Below, one piece after another: positions 35,224 to 44,066 of a stretch of DNA of 64,000 nucleotides (position 1 is the stretch's first letter; every line of letters starts with the position of its first letter). The DNA is from Gemmatimonadaceae bacterium (GTDB taxonomy: Bacteria > Gemmatimonadota > Gemmatimonadetes > Gemmatimonadales > Gemmatimonadaceae). Under the pieces are notes generated by a model, which was given only the letters and a program-made list of their open reading frames with translations, did not search any database and had not been told where the DNA came from. Position numbers and translations under genes: made by a program. The stretch spans positions 1 to 64,000 of the forward strand of contig JBBJNV010000012.1 of the NCBI GenBank assembly GCA_037721215.1, given 5' to 3'.

Positions 35224-35667
35224 TTACCTATCTCCCGGCTGCTCACGGGCAATGAAGCTATGCCCGCAACTCGAACAGCACCCAGTAGCAACGATGATTT
35301 CCGCGCGGGAAGCGACCCTTGTTGGACTACCAGAACTGATAAGTGGCGCGTGACAAAACGCACATGGCATCTGAATCCGTTCGACCATGCGACGACGATA
35401 AACCCGTTCCAATCCCAGCGCCGTTGCCCCAATTGCATACATGATGAGCATGAAAAACGGATTCCAGTCATCCGCCAACCCAAAAAGTTGGCCGATGCCG
35501 ATCAAGGTCACTCCCACGACCACACCACCAAGCATTCCGAGAGCGCCGAGGGAGTTCAATCGCTCGCTCTCCCGTTTGTAAACGGCGACGACGCTCGCAA
35601 GATCTTCGCGGCTTATACCAACTGCGTCTATTGAGGAAGAAGTTGCAGAGACATCGGATGCGTTCAT
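35224..35667 (-). CDS. membrane protein with C-terminal zinc-ribbon-like motif
   Basis: A 147-residue cassette protein. An N-terminal soluble helix is followed by two transmembrane segments (LGMLGGVVVGVTLIGIGQLF and PFFMLIMYAIGATALGL). The C-terminal 50 residues hold two Cys pairs, CAFCH and CCSSCG, of the zinc-ribbon type. The order suggests a membrane-anchored zinc-binding domain on the cytoplasmic side. No family recognised. The stop lies next to attC site 10. Confidence 0.65.
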   Translation of the reverse strand: MNASDVSATSSSIDAVGISREDLASVVAVYKRESERLNSLGALGMLGGVVVGVTLIGIGQLFGLADDWNPFFMLIMYAIGATALGLERVYRRRMVERIQMPCAFCHAPLISSGSPTRVASRAEIIVATGCCSSCGHSFIAREQPGDR

Positions 35668-36051
35668 ATCATCTCACGATCGTCGTTCGTTGGCCAACGA
35701 TAACGCGCCGGATGGCTTCTACTTCCCTCGAACGCCGTCCTCACGTTTCGACCCGCTCCCCGCTCAACATTGACACCAGCTGTCGTGCCCGCATCAACGC
35801 TTCGTCCATCGATTTCCGTTCGCGATCATCCGGACGACGCCGGCAACACGCCGTGATAAAGTTGCGCAACCATCGCAACACGATCCTGAGAATCCTCCCG
35901 CAACTTCGGGTCGCAGTTGCTGCCCCGCTCCAGCAACTCCTGCGACCGCTTGAACATCTCCATGGCCTCACGGCACGCTGATCGCCGGTGCCACCGCCCG
36001 TGTGTCCACCGTCGTTTCCGCCGTTATCGCCGCCAATCCAACTCCGGGGTC
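35668..36051. other. cassette segment without a confident gene
   Basis: About 380 bases between the zinc-ribbon gene and attC site 11. On the minus strand two short pieces look protein-like in different frames: MEMFKRSQELLERGSNCDP near 35950 and SMDEALMRARQLVSML near 35770. They could be parts of one frameshifted small gene, but neither is convincing alone. Several other frames are open but Arg/Gly-rich and likely chance. Confidence 0.3.
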
Positions 36052-36150
36052 TGCCAACACCAAAAGTTAAGTCGCGAGCGCGTGAGATAGAACGCGGTGG
36101 CGTGGCCACCGCTACCGGAGATCGCTCGTCGGCTTCGTCGAGGGTTATGC
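36052..36150 (-). repeat. attC site 11
   Basis: The right box GTTATGC covers the stop of the antitoxin gene (36145). The left box is TGCCAAC, with GTTAAGTCGCGAGCG and GCTCGTCGGCTTCGTCG as the inner arms. The centre differs from the consensus: GCGGTGGCGTGGCCACCGC forms its own inverted repeat. Confidence 0.6.
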
Positions 36151-36405
36151 GGTGCGGCGGCGCGACGGTCGCTTCGTCTGTCGGCTGGCTATTACGCTGG
36201 CGAGCGAGCGCAGCGCCTCGTTCACCGAGGCAGAGTTCGGGAAGAGGGCTGCAACATCAGGTTCGAGCACTACAATATTGGACCCAGCAGCGTACTGACT
36301 CGCATATGGATTGCGAACCGCGTTAGTCCAGTCGTATTCTGGCCGAATTTCGTCGGGATCCTCGGCGGGGGATCGCCGGGTGGATTTAGCGGAAGTCTTT
36401 TTCAT
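36145..36405 (-). CDS. antitoxin of the BrnT-partner type
   Basis: An 86-residue protein that starts MKKTSAKSTRRSPAEDPDE. The core IRPEYDWTNAVRNPYASQY, then SNIVVLEPDVAALFPN and SVNEALRSLASVI, is a well-known antitoxin layout, found beside BrnT or RelE-like toxins. The ATG at 36405 overlaps the brnT-like gene by 20 bases. A longer open frame upstream is only the shadow of that toxin gene. The stop codon lies in the core of attC site 11. Confidence 0.85.
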   Translation of the reverse strand: MKKTSAKSTRRSPAEDPDEIRPEYDWTNAVRNPYASQYAAGSNIVVLEPDVAALFPNSASVNEALRSLASVIASRQTKRPSRRRTA

Positions 36406-36673
36406 ATTTTCGCCGCTCACGCGGAGTAGCCAGGCGCGCGCTGATGATCCGGACCAGCTCATCGCCACGGTTGGTGAAAAGAACTGCGAGAAGCCGATTC
36501 TCGGACGAGCGCCCCAATAAGCGAAACCGATCCTCGTCGACCGTATGAGTCTCGTCCGCTTGAAACCAGCCGAGAGGGTCGCCAAACACGGTGGTCGCTT
36601 CCTTAAAGCCGACCCGATGCTTCTTCTCATTGGCGATCGCCTTGCGAGAGTCCCACTCGAAGGCGAGTGCCAT
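36386..36673 (-). CDS. brnT: BrnT-type RNase toxin
   Basis: A 95-residue BrnT toxin: LAFEWDSRKAIANEKKHRVGFKEATTVFGD, then DRFRLLGRSSENRLLAVLFTNRGDELVRII and ATPRERRKYE. It is the second BrnT in the island, clearly diverged from the one at 32.2 kb and paired with another antitoxin type. The antitoxin gene overlaps its 3' end. No perfect palindrome is seen directly upstream. Confidence 0.9.
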   Translation of the reverse strand: MALAFEWDSRKAIANEKKHRVGFKEATTVFGDPLGWFQADETHTVDEDRFRLLGRSSENRLLAVLFTNRGDELVRIISARLATPRERRKYEKDFR

Positions 36674-36702
36674 CGTCAGAATTTACATCGAAGCCTGTGC
36701 AT

Positions 36703-36788
36703 CCGCATACACCCCAGCTCAGTTGCAAGGGAATCACAAGAGAATGATAGCGCAGTCATTACAGATCAATCTCCCTTTCGTCTACGCC
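36703..36788 (-). repeat. possible degenerate attC
   Basis: The plus-strand left part CAGCTCAGTTGCAAGGGAAT resembles the consensus left arm, and the right end GTCTACG overlaps the stop of the HEPN-like gene (36782). The pairing between arms is poor. The position is right for a cassette border. Confidence 0.35.
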
Positions 36789-37771
36789 GGTATCGAATGC
36801 AACGCCTGAAATAATCGCAAGCCATCGGCACGTGTCCAGTCGGGCACGTCGCGGCCGTGGAGAACCCAATGACGGTTGGTCCGGGGAGGGCGGGGACCGC
36901 CGAAGTGGTAACCTCCGAATAATTCGTGTGTGAAACCCTCCAGCGAGGCCCATGCGAGAGTCTCTATGACCCGTCGAGAGGTGCGTCTCTTGCTGGCGCT
37001 CAGGTTCTTTGCGTTCGTCTTACGCAGTAGCGAATTCGCGGCAGCGGCTAGTGCTCCGTCCAGAATGAGGAATAACGAAGGAACGATGATCCTGAATTTT
37101 GCTTCCCGGTAAGCGTCCATACACTCCGCAAGAAGGGGCTTCCACATTTTTAACCGCTGGCTGTCGGAGAGATCATCAAATAGTTGCCGTGTTGCCCGCT
37201 CGTTGTTCGAAAGATAGTAGTCTTCGAAGGCGGCATCGTAGTCCGTTCCTGGCTGAATACCTTCAAGTAGATCAGGAAGACTGGCGACAGGAAGAATGAG
37301 AGGTAGAGTCCATCCACAGGCACCTAGGTTTCTTGCTTGTTCTTCGTAGCCCAACAAGTTGCGGTCATACGCGGCCAGCGAGATATGGAGTGAATCGAAG
37401 GTTTTACGAATCGACTCGCTCACAGCCCCGACTGCGGCCAATGCTTGCGAGGAGATTGCCTGGCCGACGAGAGACATTGTTCGCTCTGCGCTGGCCAGCA
37501 CCTCTAAACTCGACGCATGAATCGGTTCCATGGCAGGAAGGTTCGGCAGCGCAAAGTTGGGTAGTCTGATATTTGGTAACTGGGTGCTTGGAGGACCGGC
37601 CTCTGCCGCGCGAACGAGGCGTTCTAGGCTTATCAATTTCTGTCGATTTCGGCCCATGCTGTCAACGCTCACGTTTAAGCTGCGAAGGCGCGCCTCGCGC
37701 CCCCTGTTGTCGTGTTGCGAGATGGCCCTGAGGACCGCATTGCGATCTGATAGTTCTGAGACTGAGGGCAT
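36782..37771 (-). CDS. HEPN-like protein, candidate RNase effector
   Basis: A 329-residue soluble protein with no match I can name over its length. The last 60 residues carry PRTNRHWVLHGRDVPDWTRA (motif residues 297-306, R-x(4-6)-H type) followed by a helix, the arrangement found in HEPN-superfamily RNases and abortive-infection proteins (NRHxxLHG). Before it is a helical region VPSLFLILDGALAAAANSLL and a basic KTNAKNLSASKRRTSRRVIE. It lies 150 bases downstream of the OLD-like ATPase gene on the same strand; the pair may act together in defence. Both the family and the pairing are inference. Confidence 0.62.
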   Translation of the reverse strand: MPSVSELSDRNAVLRAISQHDNRGREARLRSLNVSVDSMGRNRQKLISLERLVRAAEAGPPSTQLPNIRLPNFALPNLPAMEPIHASSLEVLASAERTMSLVGQAISSQALAAVGAVSESIRKTFDSLHISLAAYDRNLLGYEEQARNLGACGWTLPLILPVASLPDLLEGIQPGTDYDAAFEDYYLSNNERATRQLFDDLSDSQRLKMWKPLLAECMDAYREAKFRIIVPSLFLILDGALAAAANSLLRKTNAKNLSASKRRTSRRVIETLAWASLEGFTHELFGGYHFGGPRPPRTNRHWVLHGRDVPDWTRADGLRLFQALHSIPA

Positions 37772-37921
37772 GAGGATAGTGCGGTTCGCTGTCTACACCA
37801 AAGTTCAGCGGCGGTGCAGCCGCTACAAATCCATAGATCGCTTGCGTCGTTCAGCGTCAAGTCAGACGTCGGGTCGAGATGGTGAACTTAGGACACCACC
37901 TGCCACGGATAAACCCGTGAT

Positions 37922-39592
37922 TCAGGAGGGAATCCCTTTACGCGTCGGATCGACAAGCCAAGCTTTCACCTTGGCGAGAAATTCCCAGACGTCGCCGGTC
38001 CCGGGTTTAACATAACCATCGTCAGACGGGTCTTCCCCCATTCGTCCGAACGCTGTTACGAGCCACGCGGGGCCGTGGCCGGTCGCTCCCAGCGGCTTTA
38101 ACCAAGACTCTAATTCGCCGCCAGGGATTGCGAAGAGTCCGTACCCAGCGAGTTGATCAAAGAGGTTTTGTGCGGCTTCTCGATCTGGTTCGGTCAGAAT
38201 TGTCAATCCGCCATCCTGCTTCATGTTTAGTCCGGTACCGTCCATCGCGAGTTTGATCGCAGAGCGCTGCGTCGCGAGCGCTCGGTGAGAAAGCTCTGGC
38301 ACGTAAGCACCCGTCAGGAAGTTAGTCCACACGGTGCCTCCCTCTTTTAGCACATCGACATCGACGATGCCAGCGGCAGGAATGCCGAGCTTGCGCAAAG
38401 GCCGGAGAATCGTCGGTACCGTCTGCTTATTCTGAGCATTGATAAACAGGCAGTTAGGTATGCCCCATTCAGGCTTAAATCGAAGCAGGCGCTCGTTAAC
38501 CTCCTGGTAAAACGCGCGATCGGCATCCGACTCTGCTACCACCACAAACTCATAGAACAGGCCACTCATAACGTTGGTGGAGCGAAGAAGAGGATTTCGC
38601 ATAAGCTCCAAGATTTCGTTACTTGGCAGAGTCCGCGCGGTTGCGACGCCGCCACGATACGTAAGACGTATGATGTTGACGGGGGCTCCGGACTGAATGC
38701 ATCCCATTACGAACATGGAACTGTGAGTCGACGCGAAGACTCGTTTCTCCGAGCCGAGAGCGGCCCTCGAGACCTCGTGCCCGAGCTTAAATGCTAGAGA
38801 TGGGTGAAGAAAAGCCTCTGGCTCGTCGATAAGAAGCACGCGAGGATCGCCGGCCATCAACTCGGTGACAATTCCAGTAAATGCCTTAACCCCGTCGCTG
38901 GCCTCATCAATCGATTGTGCCGCGCCGTGAAATGTCACGGCCTGTTTGTGGATGCCCCGTTCTTCCCTCTCATTTGCCGGCGGACGAGGCGATAGTCGGA
39001 TTCGGAGTTGCCCCAAGTTGGTTGGATCGAGGACAAAGTGTGTACCAAAAGCATCTGCTACGATACGACGTACCTCGTTGCGCTTCGCATTGTCTCGGAA
39101 TAGAACCTGAAAGCTCGATTGGGGTTGATTTTGCAGGTCTCCGCCCGCTTGCTGGTTGACAAGGTTGATTCGGTTCCGGCCGTCGAGCATCAACGTGCTG
39201 TAAGTGAGAAACCACTGACAAAAGCCAGCAACGTTTGAGCTGGGATTCTGAATGGATTGGAGCAGGTTGGCACGATGGACCTGTTGGCGCCCTCCTCTCG
39301 CACCTACGAGGATATGATCGACTTGCAGGGCTTCGCTCGGGTTCGGCGTTAGCGTGATGTGCGAAACCGTTTCGGCAGCGGCGGTGGCGTTCAGACCCAT
39401 GAACGTCAGTTCATCCAGAACGAGTGTGGTGGTGTTCTTCTGTCCGCTGCGACAGTATTGATCTATCTCACTCAGGATCCTGCTTTTGCCGGAATTGTTC
39501 GGGCCGACAAACACTGTCACCGGCGTGACCGCAATGGTCTCAGGACGAAGGCCTGGCCCGCGTCCGAATTTCAGTTGAAGAGATGAAATCAT
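37922..39592 (-). CDS. OLD-like AAA ATPase/TOPRIM nuclease
   Basis: A 556-residue protein with an ABC-type ATPase: Walker A GPNNSGKS (residues 30-37), signature region DEASDGVKAFTGIV, Walker B VLLIDEPEAFLHP and switch ASTHSSMFV. The C-terminal part looks like a TOPRIM nuclease: FVVVAESDADRAFY and, later, AGIVDVDVLK (DxD). This is the layout of OLD family enzymes such as GajA, but no GajB-like helicase is next to it. I took the ATG at 39592; the 13 codons upstream lie near attC site 14. It is probably an antiphage nuclease, by family. Confidence 0.82.
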   Translation of the reverse strand: MISSLQLKFGRGPGLRPETIAVTPVTVFVGPNNSGKSRILSEIDQYCRSGQKNTTTLVLDELTFMGLNATAAAETVSHITLTPNPSEALQVDHILVGARGGRQQVHRANLLQSIQNPSSNVAGFCQWFLTYSTLMLDGRNRINLVNQQAGGDLQNQPQSSFQVLFRDNAKRNEVRRIVADAFGTHFVLDPTNLGQLRIRLSPRPPANEREERGIHKQAVTFHGAAQSIDEASDGVKAFTGIVTELMAGDPRVLLIDEPEAFLHPSLAFKLGHEVSRAALGSEKRVFASTHSSMFVMGCIQSGAPVNIIRLTYRGGVATARTLPSNEILELMRNPLLRSTNVMSGLFYEFVVVAESDADRAFYQEVNERLLRFKPEWGIPNCLFINAQNKQTVPTILRPLRKLGIPAAGIVDVDVLKEGGTVWTNFLTGAYVPELSHRALATQRSAIKLAMDGTGLNMKQDGGLTILTEPDREAAQNLFDQLAGYGLFAIPGGELESWLKPLGATGHGPAWLVTAFGRMGEDPSDDGYVKPGTGDVWEFLAKVKAWLVDPTRKGIPS

Positions 39593-39625
39593 GTAGTGTC
39601 CAGAGATAGTGGTCGTGTTGGCGAC

Positions 39626-39722
39626 GTCCAACGCTCCACCTGCAAGCGAAACAAAACACGTTGCGACCGGCGAAGCCGCCGCAGTTCCCCAGATCGCCCG
39701 TCTGGGTCAACGCACGTTATAC
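39626..39722 (-). repeat. attC site 14
   Basis: On the minus strand the site ends in GTTGGAC, a perfect GTTRRRY core, and begins with GTATAAC, which overlaps the TAA stop of mrr (39717). The arms CCACCTGCAAGCG and the facing CGTCTGGGTCAACGC pair in part. The centre differs from the AGCGAAGCG type. Confidence 0.65.
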
Positions 39723-40610
39723 GTCGCCGCGGAACTCAGCAAAGAACGACTCTCGAACTTCGTAGGTTTTAACGGCGTTGAGGCCAAGCTCGAGCTGAAT
39801 AAACATTTCCTGAAGCTTCTGTCCGTCTACCAATTCAAGCGGAGGTACGCCATCCCGCATCGCCTCTTTCTTCGCCTCGGCGGTAAAAGTGCCAGTTGTC
39901 AAAATAATTCCCTTGTCCGCGCGCCCCTGCATGGCGCCACGAAAATCTCTGATTGTTGATGAGCCAACAGAAGAGGTGAGTCGCTTGCACTGAAATAGTA
40001 CTTTGAAGCTGACAAGAGGATTGACCTGAAGGGTTCCGTAACCGTCGATGCCGCCGTCACCCGATCGCCCGGTTACTACAACCTGAACGAAGCCCGATTC
40101 TCGCAGGAGTCTTTGACAAAGGCGCTCAAAACCTTTCGGCGGTAGGCTGAAAAAAATCTCAGCGAGTCTATCCCGAAAATTTGTCGCTGGAACTTCAGTT
40201 TTTTCTGGAGCCAGCTCGTCGCCTTCGTCGGGCCGACTCCCGGCTTTCTTCTCCTTCCTGGCGTCAGCGAAGTACTTCACCCACTTACGAAAGATCTCTC
40301 GCGCCTGATCGTAGGTGACGTGCGCTGAATGGCCTTTCTCAGTGAGGCTCCAAACGCCTCGCTCTGATGAATCAATCAACTCTTCGCGCATCAGGTAGTA
40401 TCGTGCCCACCCAACTTGATTCGGGAAGCGCGGACTGCCGGAGTCGAGCAACTCGTTCTGAACCGAGTCCGGAATCTTGAGATCTTCGACAATCTTCTCG
40501 ATCACTTCGCTTGGCGCGCCTGAGCCTCCGAGTGCCCTCAGAGCGTCGAGCACTGGGCCGAAGTATCGGAGAAACTGAGCGCCTTCCGGCGATGCGGTCT
40601 TCTTCGTCAT
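39717..40610 (-). CDS. Mrr-type restriction endonuclease
   Basis: A 297-residue type IV restriction enzyme that cuts modified DNA. The N-terminal winged-helix (Mrr_N) domain spans about residues 8-110 (YFGPVLDALRALGGSGAPSEVI onward). The PD-(D/E)xK nuclease is GFERLCQRLLRESGF, GRSGDGGIDGYG and VLFQCKRLT, with the usual Asp and Gln-x-Lys. It lies just outside attC site 14, whose core covers the stop codon. Length and both domains are normal, so it should be active. Confidence 0.92.
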   Translation of the reverse strand: MTKKTASPEGAQFLRYFGPVLDALRALGGSGAPSEVIEKIVEDLKIPDSVQNELLDSGSPRFPNQVGWARYYLMREELIDSSERGVWSLTEKGHSAHVTYDQAREIFRKWVKYFADARKEKKAGSRPDEGDELAPEKTEVPATNFRDRLAEIFFSLPPKGFERLCQRLLRESGFVQVVVTGRSGDGGIDGYGTLQVNPLVSFKVLFQCKRLTSSVGSSTIRDFRGAMQGRADKGIILTTGTFTAEAKKEAMRDGVPPLELVDGQKLQEMFIQLELGLNAVKTYEVRESFFAEFRGDV

Positions 40611-40863
40611 TGATGATCGTACGTAGGTTTGCGCTCAGTTGAGGTGCAAGCGAATCAAACGGAGTATAGCGCCGATCGCTTAGTGCGAACGCTGCGAAGG
40701 ACGGCCTTCGTCAGCGCGGTACCCGCCGCAACGCCTTTATCAGGCTCCGGTAGGATGATCGCGAATGCGAAGCCGTTCGGGCTCGACGATCCACAACGTC
40801 GCGCGTAGCAGAGTGATCGTGCCGAAATTTTCGATGCGATCGACCGGCGGGGCGTTATCTGCC

Positions 40864-43800
40864 TCAGGGTGCGAGCGAAACTGCGTAAACGCCAGTGCCC
40901 CGCTCGGGGTAGCCTTCGTACATGTGCTCAAACACCGCCGAGCACTTTTGCTGGTACAGCGCGGGCGTGTAGGCGCGCGGGAGGCCGGAGTCCAGCGTGT
41001 CCTCGATCGCCAGCTTGAGCTGGGAACGCGCTGCGGCCTTCTGCCGCCAGTTCAGGACGAGCAACATCTTGAGCCGCTCCAACAAGTTGCGGGCGACCTT
41101 TTTTACCTCCGTGCGCTCGTCGGTAGTCAACTCGGGCGACGGCCGAGTCAGGATGTCGAAGATGACAAGTTCCTCTTCGGTCATCCGTTCGCGCACGTGC
41201 CGTTCCTGTTCTTCAGTGAGGCTGTTGCTCAGCTTCACCAGCTCCAGGAACAGATCCTCGATGCTCCGGCTGCCGGCGTTGTAGCTCTCGATGAGCGCCT
41301 CGAACTTCTCAGCGAAGTCGGCGCGCGTCCGGTTCAATTGGATGAGCCTTTCGAGATGAGCGCGAATGGCCGCCTTGAGCACCTCGAGATCTGTGTTCTT
41401 GTGTTTGGCCGCGCGGAAACGGCTGGCGAGAACCTCGAAGTTGATCTTCGACAGGTCCAGTGGAGGCGGTCCCGGGTCACGCACGACCGTCCCCGCAATT
41501 GACTGGTCGAGCAGATCGTTGATCCCTCCCATTACCTGCGAAATGTCCGTGGGATTCGGACTCAACTTCGCGCGGATCGCGCCCGTAATGGCCGCGAGGC
41601 ACGCCGCTCGGCTTGCGAACTCCAGCGCCGCAGGGTCCGGCTTCACCGCGCGGTAAAGGGTGCTCACCAGCCGTTCGTTTCCAAAGAAATCCCGGCGAAC
41701 CGGATCGGGCGATATCAGAGAGTTAAGGGCGTCTTCAATAAGCTGCAAGCGTTTCATGCTGCCAGCGCCAAGCTTCTCGATGTCGGCGAGCACGACCTGG
41801 TGTTGCGCACAGAACGCGGTCGCCTCGCCAACGGCATGTCGTAGATCTTCGACCAGCTCCTGCTTGTCTCTGACCGGAGTTTCGCCACCCGTTCCCGCGC
41901 CGTAGATCGCCAGTGCCTTTTCGAGCGAAGCGAAGACGTTGGCGTAGTCGACAATCACGCCGCTGTGCTTGCCCGGGAAGACGCGATTCGCTCGCGCGAT
42001 TGTCTGCATCAGTGTGTGATTCCGCATCGGCTTATCCAGATACACCGTCGAGCAGCTCGGCGCGTCGAAGCCGGTGAGCCACATAGCGCAAACGAACACC
42101 AGGCGCAGTGGGTCGTCGGTGTCCTTGAACTTTTCATCGAGAGGTGGCTGCGACTGATTAATGCGCCGGCGGTGCGGCTCGATGTCGAGCCCCCTCTGCT
42201 GCATCTGCGAAATCTCGTTCTGGCTGGGCGACACGATCAGCGCCATGTCTGTGGTCGTGAGCACATCCCGGCGACGCAACAGTTCTGCCTTCTGCTCACG
42301 GCTCTCCGCCGAGGCACGCTCAGCCTGCGGCAAGTAGGCCAGTCGTCCCAGTTCCGTACCCACCCGCTCAGTCTCTGCCGCCCAGTGCTTGCGCACCTTA
42401 TCGTGCATCTTGAGGGCGGTGGCCTTGTCGATGGATACCACCATCGCCTTCCCCACGAACCCTCGGCCGAGAAAGTGCCGCACGATATCCCGCGCGACGG
42501 TCTCCAGCCGGTCGTCGCGAGTGATGATCTGATACTGTCGGCCAAGTTCTCGCTCGAGCTTCGCCTCCTGATCAGGATCGAGTTCTGCTGCCTCGATGAG
42601 GTTATAGATGCCGTCGTTCAGGTCCGGGTTGACGAGCTGCAATTCCGGCGTGCGATTCTCGTAGAACAGCGGCACTGTAGCTCCGTCTTCGACCGACTGC
42701 TGGAAGTCATAAATCGAGACGTAGTCGCCGAAGACTTCCCTGGTGCGCTCTTCTCCGGCGATGAGCGGCGTACCGGTGAAGGCGAGGAAGAGCGCCCTGG
42801 GCAGCGCGGCGCGCATGTTCAGCGCCAGCGTGTCGTACTGACTGCGGTGCGCCTCGTCGGTCAACACGATGACGTCGGGCCGGTCGCAAAGCATTTCCGG
42901 CGTCTGGAACTTGTGGATGAGCGTGAAGACGTAGCGGTGGTTCCCGCGCAGCAGCTCCCGCAGATGCGCTCCGCTCGCGGCGTGGCACTCGTCGCCCTCG
43001 GCATCGCTCACCGCGCCAGTGGCCTTGAAGGTCGTGGCGATCTGGTCGTCGAGTTCCTTGCGATCGGTCACGACCACAAACGTCCAGTTGCCTTCCACCT
43101 TGCGGAGCACCTTCTGCGCGAAGAAGACCATCGCGAAGCTCTTGCCGCTGCCCTGCGTCTGCCAGAAGACGCCGGCGCGGCCATGCCCGCGCGTGCGGGC
43201 CTCGAGCATCGACGCGATGGAGTTGTTCACGCCGAGGTACTGATGGTTCTGTCCGAGAATCTTTACGAGCCCCGCCTTGTGTTCGGAGAAGAGCGTGAAG
43301 TTCTCCACGAGGTCGAGCAGCCGCGTGCGGTCGCAGGTGCCGCGGAGCATCACTTCGAGCGACACCCGGCGCGGTTCATCCTCGCGCTCGATGCGCTTCC
43401 ATTCGAAGAACCGGCCCCAGTCCGCCGTGAGCGAACCAACGCGGCTATCCGTGCCGTTTGACGCGATGAGCAGCGCGTTGAACCAGAACAGCGCGGGGAT
43501 CGCCTGTTTGTAGTGCGTCAGGTTTTCGTCGAAGGCGGCGCGAGCGGGCACGCCGGGCTTCTTGAGTTCGACGACTACCAGCGGCAGACCATTGACGAAG
43601 CCGACGAGGTCGGGCCGGCCGGTATAGAGCGCGCCGGTGACGCTGAGCTGGCTGACCAGCAGAAAGTCGTTGTTCTCCGGTTGCTCCCAGTCCACCACGC
43701 GCAGCCGCTCTTCCTTCTGGCCGCCGTGTTCGCGGTCGGGGAGCGAGACCCGGATGCCCGACTTCAATAGCAGGTAGACCTCGCGATTCGCCGCTTCCAG

Positions 43801-44055
43801 ACTCATGGCCGAGCGGTCGCGGGTCAGTTCGTCGATGGCGGAGGTGATGGCCTCGGGTGGGAGGGCCGGATTCAATCCCTCCAAGGCCGCTCGCAGGCGA
43901 GAAACCAGCACCACATCGCTCTTCGTCTCGCGTGAAAGCGTGCCAGTAATGCCGAAGGTCTCTTCCAAGGCCGACACCGTCTGCCAACCAAGCTCCGCGA
44001 ACAACCCGATGGCAGGTTGCTCTACGAGTTGGTTTTCGGTGTAGGCGTGGGGCAT
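40864..44055 (-). CDS. hsdR: type I restriction enzyme, R subunit
   Basis: A 1063-residue HsdR. The N-terminal nuclease has the PD-(D/E)xK motif as RPDLVGFVNGLPLVVVELKKP. The helicase motor has Walker A QTQGSGKSFAMVF, motif II VIVLTDEAHRSQYD and motif III LAFTGTPL, with a RecA-2 part including GFDAPSCSTVYLDKPM. The C-terminal helical domain docks on the methylase core. It is the last gene of the operon, 11 bases after the DUF262 gene. It translocates DNA and cuts unmethylated targets. Confidence 0.96.
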   Translation of the reverse strand: MPHAYTENQLVEQPAIGLFAELGWQTVSALEETFGITGTLSRETKSDVVLVSRLRAALEGLNPALPPEAITSAIDELTRDRSAMSLEAANREVYLLLKSGIRVSLPDREHGGQKEERLRVVDWEQPENNDFLLVSQLSVTGALYTGRPDLVGFVNGLPLVVVELKKPGVPARAAFDENLTHYKQAIPALFWFNALLIASNGTDSRVGSLTADWGRFFEWKRIEREDEPRRVSLEVMLRGTCDRTRLLDLVENFTLFSEHKAGLVKILGQNHQYLGVNNSIASMLEARTRGHGRAGVFWQTQGSGKSFAMVFFAQKVLRKVEGNWTFVVVTDRKELDDQIATTFKATGAVSDAEGDECHAASGAHLRELLRGNHRYVFTLIHKFQTPEMLCDRPDVIVLTDEAHRSQYDTLALNMRAALPRALFLAFTGTPLIAGEERTREVFGDYVSIYDFQQSVEDGATVPLFYENRTPELQLVNPDLNDGIYNLIEAAELDPDQEAKLERELGRQYQIITRDDRLETVARDIVRHFLGRGFVGKAMVVSIDKATALKMHDKVRKHWAAETERVGTELGRLAYLPQAERASAESREQKAELLRRRDVLTTTDMALIVSPSQNEISQMQQRGLDIEPHRRRINQSQPPLDEKFKDTDDPLRLVFVCAMWLTGFDAPSCSTVYLDKPMRNHTLMQTIARANRVFPGKHSGVIVDYANVFASLEKALAIYGAGTGGETPVRDKQELVEDLRHAVGEATAFCAQHQVVLADIEKLGAGSMKRLQLIEDALNSLISPDPVRRDFFGNERLVSTLYRAVKPDPAALEFASRAACLAAITGAIRAKLSPNPTDISQVMGGINDLLDQSIAGTVVRDPGPPPLDLSKINFEVLASRFRAAKHKNTDLEVLKAAIRAHLERLIQLNRTRADFAEKFEALIESYNAGSRSIEDLFLELVKLSNSLTEEQERHVRERMTEEELVIFDILTRPSPELTTDERTEVKKVARNLLERLKMLLVLNWRQKAAARSQLKLAIEDTLDSGLPRAYTPALYQQKCSAVFEHMYEGYPERGTGVYAVSLAP

Positions 44056-44066
44056 CAGTCAACGCC

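Noticed and set aside
37795-37868. GTTCAGCGG ... GTCAGACG as an attC between the OLD-like and HEPN-like genes
   Set aside because: The arms pair poorly and the OLD-like stop lies 55 bases away, unlike real sites; kept as a caveat.
40625-40700. AGTTGAGGTGCAAGCGAATC stretch similar to attC left arms upstream of mrr
   Set aside because: No matching right arm or core box; not called as a site.
41965-43461. 498-codon plus-strand frame opposite hsdR
   Set aside because: Antisense to conserved helicase motifs; composition typical of a shadow frame.
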